This document shows positions 8,766-18,313 of a DNA stretch of 64,000 nucleotides, one piece after another. The notes under the pieces were generated by a model, which was not told where the DNA came from, did not search any database, and was given only the letters and a program-made list of their open reading frames with translations. Position 1 is the first letter of the stretch, and every line of letters starts with the position of its first letter. Position numbers and translations under genes: made by a program. Source of the stretch: Geomonas sp. Red32 (GTDB taxonomy: Bacteria > Desulfobacterota > Desulfuromonadia > Geobacterales > Geobacteraceae); NCBI RefSeq assembly GCF_023652955.1, contig NZ_JAKLOY010000001.1:62001-126000 (forward strand), given 5' to 3'.

Positions 8766-11336
8766 TCAGTACCTGTTGCCGATTTGATCCTGGTAGTTTA
8801 ACAGGTTCTTGAGCTGCATGTTGGTTCCCACGGCGGTTCCGGGCTTCACGCGGTAGGTGACCTTGATGCTGCGGGTCTCGCCGGCGCCGAGCTCATCGAA
8901 GCGCCAGGAGTAGACGCCGTTGTCGGCGCGGGTGAAGGCAGGATCGGCGGCCACCAGCTCGAGCTGGTTGGGGAGCACGCTCTCCAGGGTGACCTGCTTG
9001 GCCATGTTGGTGCCGCGGTTCACGCAGTTGAGGTCGAGCGACGAGACCTCGCCCGGCTTGAGGCGGCCACCCTTGGCGGCCATGGAGAGCTCGAGAATCG
9101 GCCGCGAGAAGGTGAGCTGGACGTCGGTGGAGGCGACCCGCTCGGGAGCGTTCTCCGGCTCGAAGGATACCGAGGCGCTGGCCACCTGCCCGTCGTTGGC
9201 GGAGGCCGGGGTGGCGATCTCCAGCACCACGTAGGCCTCTTCCTTGGGAGAGAGCGGCCCGACATGGTTGATGATCGGTTCGTTGGCCTGGCGCTTACCG
9301 TCGCGGTTCAGGTCATCGAAGAAGGTGTAGGTGGCGCCTCCGCCGACGTTCGCCTTGATGGCGAAGACCTCGCGCGAGTTGCCGGTGTTGGTGACGATGA
9401 GGGGAACGGCAACCACCTGGCCGGGGATGACCACCAGCTTGCCGGCGGTCGTCCTCACCGCCACTCCGCTCACCTTCTGCACCACGGAGGTGGCCGAGAC
9501 GAAGGAATCCCTCTTCTCGAGGTCGTTGTTGATGACATCGGCCCGCAGGAAGAGCTCCTGGTCGGCCAGCGCCTCGTCCTTAAGCTGGAAGGCGAGGTTG
9601 AAGTCCTTGCTCTCGCCGCTCTTCAGCTGGACGCTGTCGAGCACCAGGGCCGCCTTGCTCTCCTGCTTGAATCCGGAGGCGACGGCCCCGACCGGCTCGT
9701 ACTGCGGCGGGTAGTTGACCCTCATGGTCACCCCGCGGGCCGGGGCGGTACCGATGTTCAGAAGCGAGATACGGTAAGAGACCTTTTCGCCGGGGACCAG
9801 TTTAGGCTTGTCGGTCTTCACCACCGCGCGAAGCAGCGGTGCCGAGGTGGCCAGCTCGATCTCGCGCGACTGGGAAGCCTCGTGGGCGAAGGAGGAGACG
9901 ATCTTGATCGGGTAGGTGTTCCGCTGCCCGTCGATGTTGGAGCGCGGAATGGTCCCCACCGCCACCATCCTGAACTTCTCGCCGTTGGCCAGGGTCGGGG
10001 TGGTGTTGATCGGGATGTCCGGGGTGCCCGGTGCGGCGAAATGGAAATCGAAATCGCGGGGGAAACCGGACTCGAGGTAGAAGCTGTCGTTGCCGTTGCC
10101 GGTGTTGACGACGTCGATGGGGATGATGAACTGCTTGCCGGCTTCCTCGGTCTCCGGAACCGGACCTACGCGGACGTCGAGGTTGGCGTACTGGGCGACC
10201 TCGAGGTTGAAGACCTGGGAGGTCTCGGCGGGCCGGGTGGCGGCCATCTGCTTGGGAGCCGGGTACTCGATCCCGAGCTGGCGGAGCTTGGCGGTGGCAT
10301 TGGCGGCCGCCGCACTGCCGGGGAATTTGTCGACCACACCCTTGTAGGCGTCGATCGCCTTGTTACGCATGGCGATCTTCTCCTGCTCGGCGCCTCGTTC
10401 CGCGGCAGCCTTCTCGGCAGCGGCCTTGTCCGCGGCGGCTTTCTCGGCCAGTGCCTTTTCGGCAGCCAGCTTCTCGGCGGCAGCCTTTTCCGCCGCCAGC
10501 CGCTCGGCAGCGGCGCGGTCGGCAGCGGCCTTCTCGGCGGCAGCCCTTTCGGCGGAGGCCTTCTCCTGGGCGACCCGCTCGGCGGCAGCTTTCTCCGCCG
10601 CGGCCTTTTCGGCGGCGGCTTTGTCTTGGGCGGACTTCTCGGCAGCCATCCGTTCAGCGGCAGCGCGCTCGGCAGCCATCTTCTCGGCGGCGGCTTTCTC
10701 GGCGGCCAGGCGATCAGCCTCGGCCTTCTCGGCGGCGGCCTTGGCGGTAGCGGCTCTTTCAGCCGCGGCTTTGTCGGCGGCCAGCTTCTCGGCGGCCAGT
10801 TTCTCGGCGGCCAGTTTCTCGGCGGCCAGCTTGTCGGCGGCGGCCTTCTCCGTAGCGGCGGACTCTTCGGCCCCGGCCTGCTCCGGCACCACCTTTTCCG
10901 AGGCAACCGTCTCGGCGGGGGCCTTCTGCGCCACCGCGGCCCCGGCCGCCGGCTTCTGCCCCGCCCCGTAATTCTCGGCGAGTTGAACCAGTTCCTCCTC
11001 CACGGTTCCCTTCAGCGGGTTGTCGGGATAGTCGCGGAAGAACTGCGCCATGTACTTGGCGGCCTCGTTCTTGTTGCCGGCCCGGTAGTTCGCCCGTGCC
11101 AGCCAGAAGATCGCCATGTCCTTGAGAGGCGTTTCGGGATACTTCTTGAGCAGCGACGACATCGTCTGGACCGCACTCTTATAATCCTTCCTCTGATAGG
11201 CGTTGAACCCGGTGATGAACATCTTCGAGTCTTCGGAATCGAGAGAAAAGGCAGGTGCTGGAACGAGGACTGCTATAAGCAGAAGGACGGCGAGAAATTT
11301 CAGGACTGAAGCACGGAAAACTTTATATACATGCAC
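8766..11336 (-). CDS. Exported TPR / TolA-like Ala-rich repeat / beta-domain protein
   Basis: A protein of about 856 residues. After a signal anchor ([20 protein letters not shown]) come TPR-like repeats ([21 protein letters not shown] and the next repeat), then about 160 residues of Ala/Glu/Lys repeats ([19 protein letters not shown]) predicted to be a long single helix as in TolA, then several beta-sandwich repeats of the CARDB/DUF11 kind with NTGNGNDSF and [11 protein letters not shown] signatures. The GTG start is chosen because AAAGG lies eight bases ahead and a good promoter sits 50-78 bases upstream, which excludes the farther TTG. It is probably periplasmic or surface exposed, spanning the envelope. 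It forms an operon with the LysM-TPR gene. Confidence 0.7.
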   Translation of the reverse strand: MHVYKVFRASVLKFLAVLLLIAVLVPAPAFSLDSEDSKMFITGFNAYQRKDYKSAVQTMSSLLKKYPETPLKDMAIFWLARANYRAGNKNEAAKYMAQFFRDYPDNPLKGTVEEELVQLAENYGAGQKPAAGAAVAQKAPAETVASEKVVPEQAGAEESAATEKAAADKLAAEKLAAEKLAAEKLAADKAAAERAATAKAAAEKAEADRLAAEKAAAEKMAAERAAAERMAAEKSAQDKAAAEKAAAEKAAAERVAQEKASAERAAAEKAAADRAAAERLAAEKAAAEKLAAEKALAEKAAADKAAAEKAAAERGAEQEKIAMRNKAIDAYKGVVDKFPGSAAAANATAKLRQLGIEYPAPKQMAATRPAETSQVFNLEVAQYANLDVRVGPVPETEEAGKQFIIPIDVVNTGNGNDSFYLESGFPRDFDFHFAAPGTPDIPINTTPTLANGEKFRMVAVGTIPRSNIDGQRNTYPIKIVSSFAHEASQSREIELATSAPLLRAVVKTDKPKLVPGEKVSYRISLLNIGTAPARGVTMRVNYPPQYEPVGAVASGFKQESKAALVLDSVQLKSGESKDFNLAFQLKDEALADQELFLRADVINNDLEKRDSFVSATSVVQKVSGVAVRTTAGKLVVIPGQVVAVPLIVTNTGNSREVFAIKANVGGGATYTFFDDLNRDGKRQANEPIINHVGPLSPKEEAYVVLEIATPASANDGQVASASVSFEPENAPERVASTDVQLTFSRPILELSMAAKGGRLKPGEVSSLDLNCVNRGTNMAKQVTLESVLPNQLELVAADPAFTRADNGVYSWRFDELGAGETRSIKVTYRVKPGTAVGTNMQLKNLLNYQDQIGNRY

Positions 11337-11385
11337 GTGAAGAACCTTTCCGAGCGGAGTAGATATATGATGAGTAACGTGACGG

Positions 11386-11414
11386 AAAGTATCATTATAG
11401 ACAAGCGTTGTCAA
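11386..11414 (-). promoter_or_regulatory. Putative sigma-70 promoter of the TPR/TolA-like operon
   Basis: On the minus strand TTGACA (11409-11414) and TACTTT (11386-11391) are 17 bases apart, with TG one base ahead of the -10. The predicted start near 11379 leaves a short leader to the GTG at 11336. A GACAA-CGC-TTGTC palindrome overlaps the -35 and could be an operator. Confidence 0.5.
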
Positions 11415-11665
11415 CGCAGAATGGGCCCGTGTTTTATACTCAAAGGGCCGTGAATCACAGGACTTTAGCCGCTTCTTCGACGGCGCCGAAGAGAGATTAA
11501 ACGCGGCACATCGACCCCCTGACAGGCACCAACCGAGGGTTGATTGAGAGGCAGGTTTTCCATTGAGCTTGCGGCCGCCGAAGAGACGGCCGCCGTATTG
11601 ACACCACTCCCCTTCTTGGCTACCATCGCCACGTTGCCACCCGGTATCGATTCAAGGAGGAAACC

Positions 11666-12004
11666 ATGTCGCCCTCGTACCGTCCCCGCGGCCCCAAAAC
11701 GGTGCCACCAAAGAGCGCCGAAGAGATCGACGAGATCGTCCGCAAGATGAGAGGCGAGCAGACCCGGCCGGAGAACTACCGGGAACGCTCGCTGAAGATC
11801 CACGGCTGGATCTGCGCCAAGTGCGGTCGGGAGTTCGAGCTCGCCAACCTGCACCTTTTGACCGTCCACCACAAAGACGGCAACCACAACTACAATCCCC
11901 CCGACGGCAGCAATTGGGAAAATCTCTGCGTGTACTGTCACGACGACGAGCACAGCCGCACCATCCTGGCCGACTACCTGGCCGGAAAGGACAAGAAGCG
12001 GTAA
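11666..12004 (+). CDS. yajD: YajD family HNH nuclease-like protein
   Basis: A 112-residue protein matching E. coli YajD along its core (SLKIHGWICAKCGREF, LTVHHKDGNHNYNP, DGSNWENLCVYCHDDEHS). This is the HNH fold with two CxxC zinc-knuckle pairs and the VHH catalytic histidines. HNH proteins cleave nucleic acid, but the physiological substrate of YajD is not established. AAGGAGGAAACC precedes the ATG. The 329 bases upstream contain the leftward TPR promoter and no other gene. It is transcribed alone. Confidence 0.9.
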   Translation: MSPSYRPRGPKTVPPKSAEEIDEIVRKMRGEQTRPENYRERSLKIHGWICAKCGREFELANLHLLTVHHKDGNHNYNPPDGSNWENLCVYCHDDEHSRTILADYLAGKDKKR

Positions 12005-12068
12005 AGGCTTCCGGCGCCGGACGGGGGGCCCACCCTACTCCGGGACAGAACGCGCCGGCAGAGAGTTT

Positions 12069-12098
12069 TTGACAAAAAGCCTCCCCTCCCCCTACAAT
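12069..12098 (+). promoter_or_regulatory. Putative sigma-70 promoter with long leader to ABC-F gene
   Basis: TTGACA (12069-12074) and TACAAT (12093-12098) are 18 bases apart. The predicted start near 12105 gives a leader of about 170 bases. The leader contains a possible 14-codon open frame (12131-12175, no clear Shine-Dalgarno) and a strong hairpin before the ABC-F start. Confidence 0.55.
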
Positions 12099-12198
12099 GC
12101 CCGATTGGCGCCGCCCGCCTCGTTCTTCTCATGACGATCCGAAGGCGCCCTGCGTCCCCCCACCATCCGGCATAGTTCTCTTCCGTGGTGCCCGCAGG

Positions 12199-12221
12199 TC
12201 CCCCCCTTTGCGAAGGGGGGA
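12199..12221 (+). repeat. C6TT-TGCG-AAG6 hairpin element
   Basis: CCCCCCTT (12201-12208), loop TGCG, AAGGGGGG (12213-12220), followed by ACGGGGGGATTT. This matches a widespread dispersed intergenic hairpin type. It sits in the ABC-F leader, about 60 bases before the start codon. A terminator role is unlikely because no U-run follows. Confidence 0.6.
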
Positions 12222-12277
12222 CGGGGGGATTTGCTTTGTGGATGTGAAAAAAGCTCTACCGAAAAGGACGATATACG

Positions 12278-14233
12278 ATGCTCCACCTCAAAAAACTCTC
12301 CAAAGATTTCGCGGGCAAACCGCTCTTCACCGATATCAGCTGGCACCTCAAGAAAGGCGAGCGGGTCGGCCTGGTCGGGGAAAACGGCGCCGGGAAATCC
12401 ACCTTGATGAGGATCATCGCCTCCGAGGTGGAGGCATCGAGCGGCGAGATCCAGATCGCCCGCGGCGGCACCGTCGGCTACCTCCCCCAGGACGGTATCG
12501 TCGCCAAGGGGCGCCCCCTCTTCGAGGAGGTGATGACCGCCCTCTCCGAGCTGCAGGCCATCGAGCGGGAACTCGCCGAGCTCACCGCGCGGCTCGAGCT
12601 CGAGCCGCATGACGCGCCGGGCCACGAGCAGATGCTCGACCGCTTCGGCCACCTCCAGGAGGAGTTCCGCCTCAAGGGTGGCTACGCCATGGAGAGCGAG
12701 GTGGGGAACGTTCTCTCCGGCCTCGGCTTCTCTCCCGCCGATTGGCAGAAGGAGTGCGGGGAGTTCTCCGGCGGATGGCAGATGCGCATCGCGCTCGCCA
12801 AGCTCCTTTTGAAAAAGCCCAACGTCCTTTTGCTCGACGAGCCGACCAACCACCTCGACATCGAGGCCCGCAACTGGCTGGAGGGATACCTGCAGGGGTA
12901 CCCCTACTCGGTCATGCTGGTCTCCCACGACCGCTTCTTCCTCGACCAGGTCTGCTCCCGCATCGCCGAGGTCTGGAACCACGCCATCACCGACTACCAC
13001 TGCAACTACAGCCGTTACCTCGTTCTTCGCGAGGAACGGGTCTCGGCCTTGAGGGAGGCCAAGAAGCGCCAGGACGAAGAGGTCGAGAAGATGGAGGATT
13101 TCATCTCCCGCTTCCGCTACCAGGCGACCAAGGCGTCGCTGGTGCAGTCCCGCATCAAACAGCTGGAGAAGGTCGAGCGGATCATCCTCCCGCCGGAGCG
13201 CAAAAGAATCCGCTTCACCTTCCCGACCCCGCCCAAAAGCGGCAAGACGGTGATGGAGCTCTCCGGGGTCACCAAGGCTTACGGCTCCAACGTGGTGCTG
13301 AACCAGGTGGATCTCCTGATCGAGAGCGGGGAGCGGGTGGCGCTTGTCGGCCACAACGGGGCGGGAAAATCGACCCTCATGAGGGTATTGGCAGGCGGCG
13401 ACGTCACCGGCGGGGCCGTCAAGGCCGGCCACAACGTGATCCGCGACTACTTCGCCCAGGACCAGGCCCAGGAGCTCGATGCCACCCGGACCGCCTACGA
13501 GGAGATCTACGCCGACGCCCCCTTCGACATGGTGCCGCAGCTGCGCGATATCCTGGGCGCCTTCCTCTTCTCCGGCGACGACATCCACAAGAAAGTGGCG
13601 GTCCTCTCCGGCGGGGAGCGCAACCGGCTCGCGCTCGCCAAGCTCCTCCTGCGCCCCTCGAACCTCCTCCTCATGGACGAGCCGACCAACCACCTCGACC
13701 TCTTCAGCAAGGAAGTCCTCCTCGAAGCGCTCAAGAATTTCCCCGGCACCGTGGTCTTCGTCTCCCACGACCGCCACTTCATCGACGGCCTCGCCACCCG
13801 GGTGGTCGAGGTGGCCGGCGGCATGCTCGAGAACTACTACGGCGATTACGAGTACTACCTAGAGAAGAGCGGCCAGGGCGAAGCGATCCGCCCGGAGGCA
13901 CCCCAGCTCGCCAAGCCCGCCCAGGAAGGGGAGGCGCCGCGCAGAAACGGCGATCCCGCCCCGCTTCCCCCCATGGCCTCCAAGGCCTCCCGTCAGCAGC
14001 AGCGCGAGGATGAGAAACAGCGCCAGAAGGAGGAGCGGGCCAAGGAGAAGAAACTTGCCGAAATCGAGAAGAACATCTCCGCCAAGGAAGGGGAGCTGGC
14101 CGGCCTCGAAACGGCCATGGCGGCCCCGGACTTCTTCAAAGACGTCGAAGCCGCCCGGGTAGCAGGGGAGAAACACGCCCTCCTCACCACGGAGATTTCC
14201 GAGCTCTACCAAGCCTGGGAGTCACTCTCCTAA
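12278..14233 (+). CDS. ABC-F family ATPase
   Basis: A 651-residue soluble protein with two ABC ATPase domains and no membrane segments, as in ribosome-associated ABC-F proteins (EttA, Uup, YheS, antibiotic-resistance factors). Walker A motifs are GENGAGKST and GHNGAGKST. Signatures are FSGGWQ and LSGGERNR, and both Walker B regions read [11 protein letters not shown] or [11 protein letters not shown]. The linker between domains is the basic helical P-site tRNA-interaction region (about 235-300). A C-terminal charged coiled coil (about 565-645) resembles Uup/YheS. AAAGGACG precedes the ATG. The subfamily cannot be fixed by eye. A role in translation is inferred from the family. Confidence 0.9.
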   Translation: MLHLKKLSKDFAGKPLFTDISWHLKKGERVGLVGENGAGKSTLMRIIASEVEASSGEIQIARGGTVGYLPQDGIVAKGRPLFEEVMTALSELQAIERELAELTARLELEPHDAPGHEQMLDRFGHLQEEFRLKGGYAMESEVGNVLSGLGFSPADWQKECGEFSGGWQMRIALAKLLLKKPNVLLLDEPTNHLDIEARNWLEGYLQGYPYSVMLVSHDRFFLDQVCSRIAEVWNHAITDYHCNYSRYLVLREERVSALREAKKRQDEEVEKMEDFISRFRYQATKASLVQSRIKQLEKVERIILPPERKRIRFTFPTPPKSGKTVMELSGVTKAYGSNVVLNQVDLLIESGERVALVGHNGAGKSTLMRVLAGGDVTGGAVKAGHNVIRDYFAQDQAQELDATRTAYEEIYADAPFDMVPQLRDILGAFLFSGDDIHKKVAVLSGGERNRLALAKLLLRPSNLLLMDEPTNHLDLFSKEVLLEALKNFPGTVVFVSHDRHFIDGLATRVVEVAGGMLENYYGDYEYYLEKSGQGEAIRPEAPQLAKPAQEGEAPRRNGDPAPLPPMASKASRQQQREDEKQRQKEERAKEKKLAEIEKNISAKEGELAGLETAMAAPDFFKDVEAARVAGEKHALLTTEISELYQAWESLS

Positions 14234-14280
14234 CCCCGCCTAATTGCATAGTAACTTTAGGATTTTCCCCACCACGTTTG

Positions 14281-14308
14281 TTGACAGGTGACGCAACTCC
14301 ATTACTCT
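14281..14308 (+). promoter_or_regulatory. Possible promoter of lon
   Basis: A perfect TTGACA (14281-14286) is followed 16 bases later by TACTCT (14303-14308), a weak -10. No clear heat-shock sigma-32 or CIRCE element was recognised. Confidence 0.35.
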
Positions 14309-14351
14309 TAGTATTGGGAAAATATCCAGTCCCGCTCTCATGGGAGACCCA

Positions 14352-16670
14352 ATGACCGAGAACATCACCATCAACATGCCCGAGATCGTCCCCCTGTACC
14401 CGCTGCGCGAGATCATCGCCTTCCCGTACATGGTTTTCACCATCTTCCTCAAGCACGAGGACATGCCCCCCTTCGAAGAAGCGGTGCTCTTCAACAACCT
14501 GGTGGCGCTCGTCAAGCTGAGGCAGGAGCCGACAGGGGAGCTCTTCTCCGCCCTTCATGAGATCGGCACCCTCTGCAAGGTAATGCAGATCAACAAGCTC
14601 CCGCAGGGTGGGGCCAAGGTCGTGCTGGAAGGGGTGGTCCGCATCAGGGTCCTCGCCATCGTCCAGCAGACCCCGGTGGCGCTCTCCCGCCTCGAGCCAG
14701 TCCGCGAGTTCGCCGAGAAGTCGATGGTGTCCGAGGCGTTAGTGGGAAGCCTCAACGCCCTTTTGAAGATCGCCCTCTCCTACGGCCGCCCGCTCCCGGA
14801 CGACGTCATGAAGATGATCGACTTCATCGACAACCCCGCCCGCCTCTCCGACCTGGTCGCCCTCTACCTGAACCTTCCAGTGGACGAGCTTCAGAACCTG
14901 CTGGAGACCGTCGATCCCCTCGAGCGCCTGAAAAAGGTCTACATGCACCTCACCAACGAGGTCCAGAGGCTGCAGATCAAGGGCGAGGTGCAGGCCGAGG
15001 TGACCAAGAAGGTCGGCAAAAGCCAGAAGGAGTTCCTGCTTCGCGAGCAGATGAAGCAGATCCAGGAGGAGCTCGGCGAGGAGGATTCCAAGCAGGGAGA
15101 GGCCAACGAGCTCCGTACCAAGCTGGAGAACGCCAAGATGCCGGAAGAGGTCCGGAAGATCGCCGAGAAGGAGCTGAAAAGGCTCGAGCGGATCAACCCT
15201 GCCTCACCGGAGTACACGGTCTCCCGCACCTACCTCGACTACCTGACCGGGATCCCCTGGCAGACCAGCACGCCGGACAACAAGGACATCAACCAGGCCG
15301 AGAAGGTCTTGAACGAGGACCATTACGACCTGAAGAAGGTCAAGGAGAGGATCCTCGAGTACCTGGCCGTCCGCTCCCTGAAAGAGAAGATGAAGGGGCC
15401 CATCCTCTGCTTCGTCGGCCCTCCGGGAGTCGGCAAGACCAGCCTCGGGAAGTCGATCGCCAGGACACTCGGGAGAAAGTTCATCAGGATCTCGCTGGGC
15501 GGTATGCGGGACGAGGCGGAGATCCGCGGGCATAGGCGCACCTACATCGGGGCGCTCCCGGGCCGCATCATCCAGGAGATCAACCGGGCGGGCTCCAACA
15601 ACCCGGTCTTCATGCTCGACGAGGTGGACAAGATCGGCGCCGACTTCCGCGGTGACCCCGCCAGTGCCCTTCTCGAGGTGCTGGATCCGGAGCAGAACTT
15701 CTCCTTCACCGACCACTACCTCGACGTCCCCTTCGACCTCACCAACGTGATGTTCATCACCACGGCGAACCTGCTCGACCCGATCCCGGCCCCCCTGAAG
15801 GACCGGATGGAGGTCATCTCGCTGTCGGGCTACACCGACGAGGAGAAGCTCAACATCGCCAAGACTTACCTGGTGGCGCGCGAAATCGAGGAGAACGGGC
15901 TGAACGAGATGCCGCCCGAGTTCAACGACGAGGCGATCTACCGGATCACCCACGACTACACCCGCGAGGCTGGGGTGAGGAACCTGCAGCGGAACATCGC
16001 CTCCATCTGCCGCAAGATCGCCAAAGAAGTCTCCCAGGGGAAAGAGGCGCGCAAGCTCATCGCCCCCGACGACGTCGCCGAGCTCCTCGGGCCGCCCCGG
16101 TACTTCGACGAGGTGGCCAGCGAGAAGGACCGGGTCGGGGTGGCGACCGGGCTCGCCTGGACCGAGAGCGGCGGGGACATCATCTTCGTCGAGGCGACCA
16201 TGATGAAGGGAAAAGAGGACCTGATCCTCACCGGGTCGCTTGGCGAGGTGATGAAGGAATCGGCCAGGGCGGCGGTCTCCTTCGTGCGGGCCAACTGCGA
16301 GGAGCTGGGGATCGACAAGAAGGAGTTCGACAACACCACCGTCCACATCCACGTCCCGGCCGGCTCTATCCCGAAAGATGGCCCCTCGGCCGGCATCACC
16401 ATGGCCACCACCATCGTTTCCCTCTTCTCGGGGCGCCCCGCCCGCCGGGACGTGGCGATGACCGGGGAGATGAGCCTGACCGGCCGGGTGCTTGCCATCG
16501 GCGGCCTGAAGGAGAAGGTGCTGGCCGCCCGGCGCGCCGGGGTGAAGAAGGTGCTGGCCCCGGCCAAGAACAAGAAGGACCTCGATGATATCCCGGACAA
16601 CGTCAAGCAGGAGCTCGAGTTCTGCTTCGTCGAGGACGTGCGCGAGGTCTTCGCCCAGGCGCTCCAGTAG
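14352..16670 (+). CDS. lon: Lon ATP-dependent protease
   Basis: Cytoplasmic AAA+ serine protease that degrades misfolded and regulatory proteins. It has about 772 residues, the normal length. The N-terminal LON substrate-binding domain (about 10-200, starting PLYPLREIIAFPYM) is followed by the coiled coil, the AAA+ module with Walker A GPPGVGKTS and Walker B VFMLDEVDKIG, and the protease domain. The catalytic Ser lies in PKDGPSAG (about 679) and Lys in GGLKEKVLAA (about 720), as in E. coli Lon. The second ATG is chosen because GGGAG lies five bases ahead of it. The first ATG, 12 bases earlier, overlaps that site. Confidence 0.97.
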   Translation: MTENITINMPEIVPLYPLREIIAFPYMVFTIFLKHEDMPPFEEAVLFNNLVALVKLRQEPTGELFSALHEIGTLCKVMQINKLPQGGAKVVLEGVVRIRVLAIVQQTPVALSRLEPVREFAEKSMVSEALVGSLNALLKIALSYGRPLPDDVMKMIDFIDNPARLSDLVALYLNLPVDELQNLLETVDPLERLKKVYMHLTNEVQRLQIKGEVQAEVTKKVGKSQKEFLLREQMKQIQEELGEEDSKQGEANELRTKLENAKMPEEVRKIAEKELKRLERINPASPEYTVSRTYLDYLTGIPWQTSTPDNKDINQAEKVLNEDHYDLKKVKERILEYLAVRSLKEKMKGPILCFVGPPGVGKTSLGKSIARTLGRKFIRISLGGMRDEAEIRGHRRTYIGALPGRIIQEINRAGSNNPVFMLDEVDKIGADFRGDPASALLEVLDPEQNFSFTDHYLDVPFDLTNVMFITTANLLDPIPAPLKDRMEVISLSGYTDEEKLNIAKTYLVAREIEENGLNEMPPEFNDEAIYRITHDYTREAGVRNLQRNIASICRKIAKEVSQGKEARKLIAPDDVAELLGPPRYFDEVASEKDRVGVATGLAWTESGGDIIFVEATMMKGKEDLILTGSLGEVMKESARAAVSFVRANCEELGIDKKEFDNTTVHIHVPAGSIPKDGPSAGITMATTIVSLFSGRPARRDVAMTGEMSLTGRVLAIGGLKEKVLAARRAGVKKVLAPAKNKKDLDDIPDNVKQELEFCFVEDVREVFAQALQ

Positions 16671-16689
16671 GGGCGCCGCGAAGCCGGCG

Positions 16690-17466
16690 ATGCCCGATCG
16701 ATCCATGACAATCAGCACCAGGGTGCAGGAGATCTTCCGGGAGACCGGGGCCATTGCGGCACTCACCCTGCGCGCCATAACCGGTATCTTTCAAAAGCCT
16801 TACTACCAGAGGGAGTTCGTGACCCAGCTCGACAAGATCGGGGTCGGCTCCCTCTTTATCATTCTCCTGACCGGGCTTTTCACCGGGATGGTGATGTCGC
16901 TCCAGGCGCTTATCCAGCTCAAACCGTTCGCCGCCACCAGCTACGTCGGGGGAATGGTGGCCATGGTGATGGTGAAGGAGCTCGGGCCGGTCCTCTCCGC
17001 TTTGATGGTCACCGGGCGGGTCGGCTCCGCCATCACCGCCGAGCTCGGCACCATGGTAGTCACCGAGCAGGTGGACGCCATGCGGGTGGAGGGGACGGAC
17101 ATCGTCAAGCGCCTGGTGGTCTCGCGGCTGAAGGCTATCCTGGTGGCGCTTCCCCTTTTGGCGGTGGTGACCGACACCGTCGCCCTCTTCGGCGGGTACC
17201 TGATGGCCGCCGGGTCGGGGGTCAACCTCATCATGTACCTGCACTCAATACCGCAGTTCATGGCGCTGCAGGACATGTTCGAGGGGCTCGCCAAACCGGC
17301 CTTCTTCGGGGTGATCATCGCGATGATCGGGTGCCAGGTCGGCCTGAGCACCCGCGGCGGCGCCGAAGGGGTCGGCAGCTCCGCGAAACGGGCGGTGGTC
17401 CTCTCCTCGGTGCTGATCCTGGTCGCCGACTTCTTCCTGACCAAGATCTTCATCGCCTTCAGGTGA
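16690..17466 (+). CDS. mlaE: MlaE family lipid-transport permease
   Basis: Inner-membrane permease of an Mla/MCE ABC transporter moving phospholipid between membranes. It has about 259 residues with five or six hydrophobic segments and the family core from SLFIILLTGLFTGMVMSLQ through VGGMVAMVMVKELGPVLSAL and TGRVGSAITAELGTM, including the coupling-helix region EQVDAMRVEG. It begins 19 bases after lon and is followed by the ATPase and MCE genes, the standard mlaE-F-D order. The start is uncertain: ATG at 16690 or 16705, neither with a strong Shine-Dalgarno. Confidence 0.92.
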   Translation: MPDRSMTISTRVQEIFRETGAIAALTLRAITGIFQKPYYQREFVTQLDKIGVGSLFIILLTGLFTGMVMSLQALIQLKPFAATSYVGGMVAMVMVKELGPVLSALMVTGRVGSAITAELGTMVVTEQVDAMRVEGTDIVKRLVVSRLKAILVALPLLAVVTDTVALFGGYLMAAGSGVNLIMYLHSIPQFMALQDMFEGLAKPAFFGVIIAMIGCQVGLSTRGGAEGVGSSAKRAVVLSSVLILVADFFLTKIFIAFR

Positions 17467-17473
17467 CCGGGCA

Positions 17474-17536
17474 GACATTCCCTCGCCCCTTCTGGGGAGA
17501 GGGGCAGTGGTGATGGACAGGGTGAGGATGGGGATC
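17474..17536 (+). repeat. CCCTCGCCCC-type intergenic repeat ahead of mlaF
   Basis: CCTCGCCCC-TTCT-GGGGAGAGG forms a hairpin-capable inverted repeat, followed by GGTGAGGATGGGG. The sequence type recurs near 45855 (CCCCTCC-GGGGAGAGGG). Because it reaches into the first possible codons of the ATPase gene it makes the upstream start codons doubtful. Confidence 0.45.
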
Positions 17537-18313
17537 ATGCCCTCCACAGGAATCAGACTCGACAAGGTGACCTACAGCGTCGGCGGCCGCTTGATCCTCC
17601 AGGACTTCGACCTCTCCCTCGACCGCGGGGTGAACCGCACCATCCTCGGCGTCTCCGGCGCCGGCAAGACCACCATCCTCAAGCTCATCCTGGGGCTCAT
17701 CCCTCCCAACAGCGGAAGCATCACCATCGACGGCACCGAGATCACCGGACTCTCCGAGGCGAGGCTTCGCGAGGTGCGCCGCCCCATCGCGGTCGTCTTC
17801 CAGGGGGGCGCCCTCTTCGACTCGATGACGGTGGGGGAGAACGTCGGGTACCGGCTGATCGAGCAGGGGACCAAAAACCCGGCCGAGATCGAGCGGGTCG
17901 TACTGGAAAAGCTCGGCTTCGTGGGGCTGGAGGACGCCATCGACCTTTACCCTGCCGAGCTTTCGGGAGGGATGAAGAAGCGGGTGGCCATCGCGCGGGC
18001 CCTTGCCGCCGATCCCGGCTACATCCTGTTCGACGAGCCGACCACCGGCCTCGATCCCATCGGGGTCTACAACATCTGCGAGTTGATGAGGCGCCTGCAG
18101 CAGCAGGGGAAGACCACCCTGATGGTGACCCACGACCTGCACACCGCCTTCCAGGTTTCCCAGCGATTCTCCTTTCTCCACGAGGCCCGCCTGGTCTTCG
18201 AGGGGACCCGGGAAGAGCTGATGGCGGCCGGGATGGAGGTGACCAGGGAGTTCCTCTCCCCTACCCCCCGCTCCCTCTTCGCCTACACTTCCCCAGAAAG
18301 GACCACGGCATGA
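17537..18313 (+). CDS. mlaF: MlaF family ABC transporter ATPase
   Basis: ATP-binding subunit that powers the Mla/MCE lipid transporter. It has about 258 residues with Walker A GVSGAGKTT, Q-loop VFQGGALFDSMTV, signature ELSGGMKKRVAIARAL, Walker B YILFDEPTTGLDP and switch His in VTHDLH. The ATG giving MPSTGIRLDKV is preferred because the ABC fold begins at once and the earlier GTG/ATG codons (17507, 17513) lie in a repeat. Those earlier starts remain possible. Its last codons overlap the MCE gene (ATGA), showing translational coupling. Confidence 0.92.
   Translation: MPSTGIRLDKVTYSVGGRLILQDFDLSLDRGVNRTILGVSGAGKTTILKLILGLIPPNSGSITIDGTEITGLSEARLREVRRPIAVVFQGGALFDSMTVGENVGYRLIEQGTKNPAEIERVVLEKLGFVGLEDAIDLYPAELSGGMKKRVAIARALAADPGYILFDEPTTGLDPIGVYNICELMRRLQQQGKTTLMVTHDLHTAFQVSQRFSFLHEARLVFEGTREELMAAGMEVTREFLSPTPRSLFAYTSPERTTA

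Noticed and set aside
9264-11309. A 681-codon plus-strand frame rich in Gly/Leu repeats
   Set aside because: It is the reverse strand of the Ala/Glu/Lys repeat region of the TPR/TolA-like gene.
11465-11953. A minus-strand frame opposite yajD
   Set aside because: No ribosome site, and yajD is well supported by homology.
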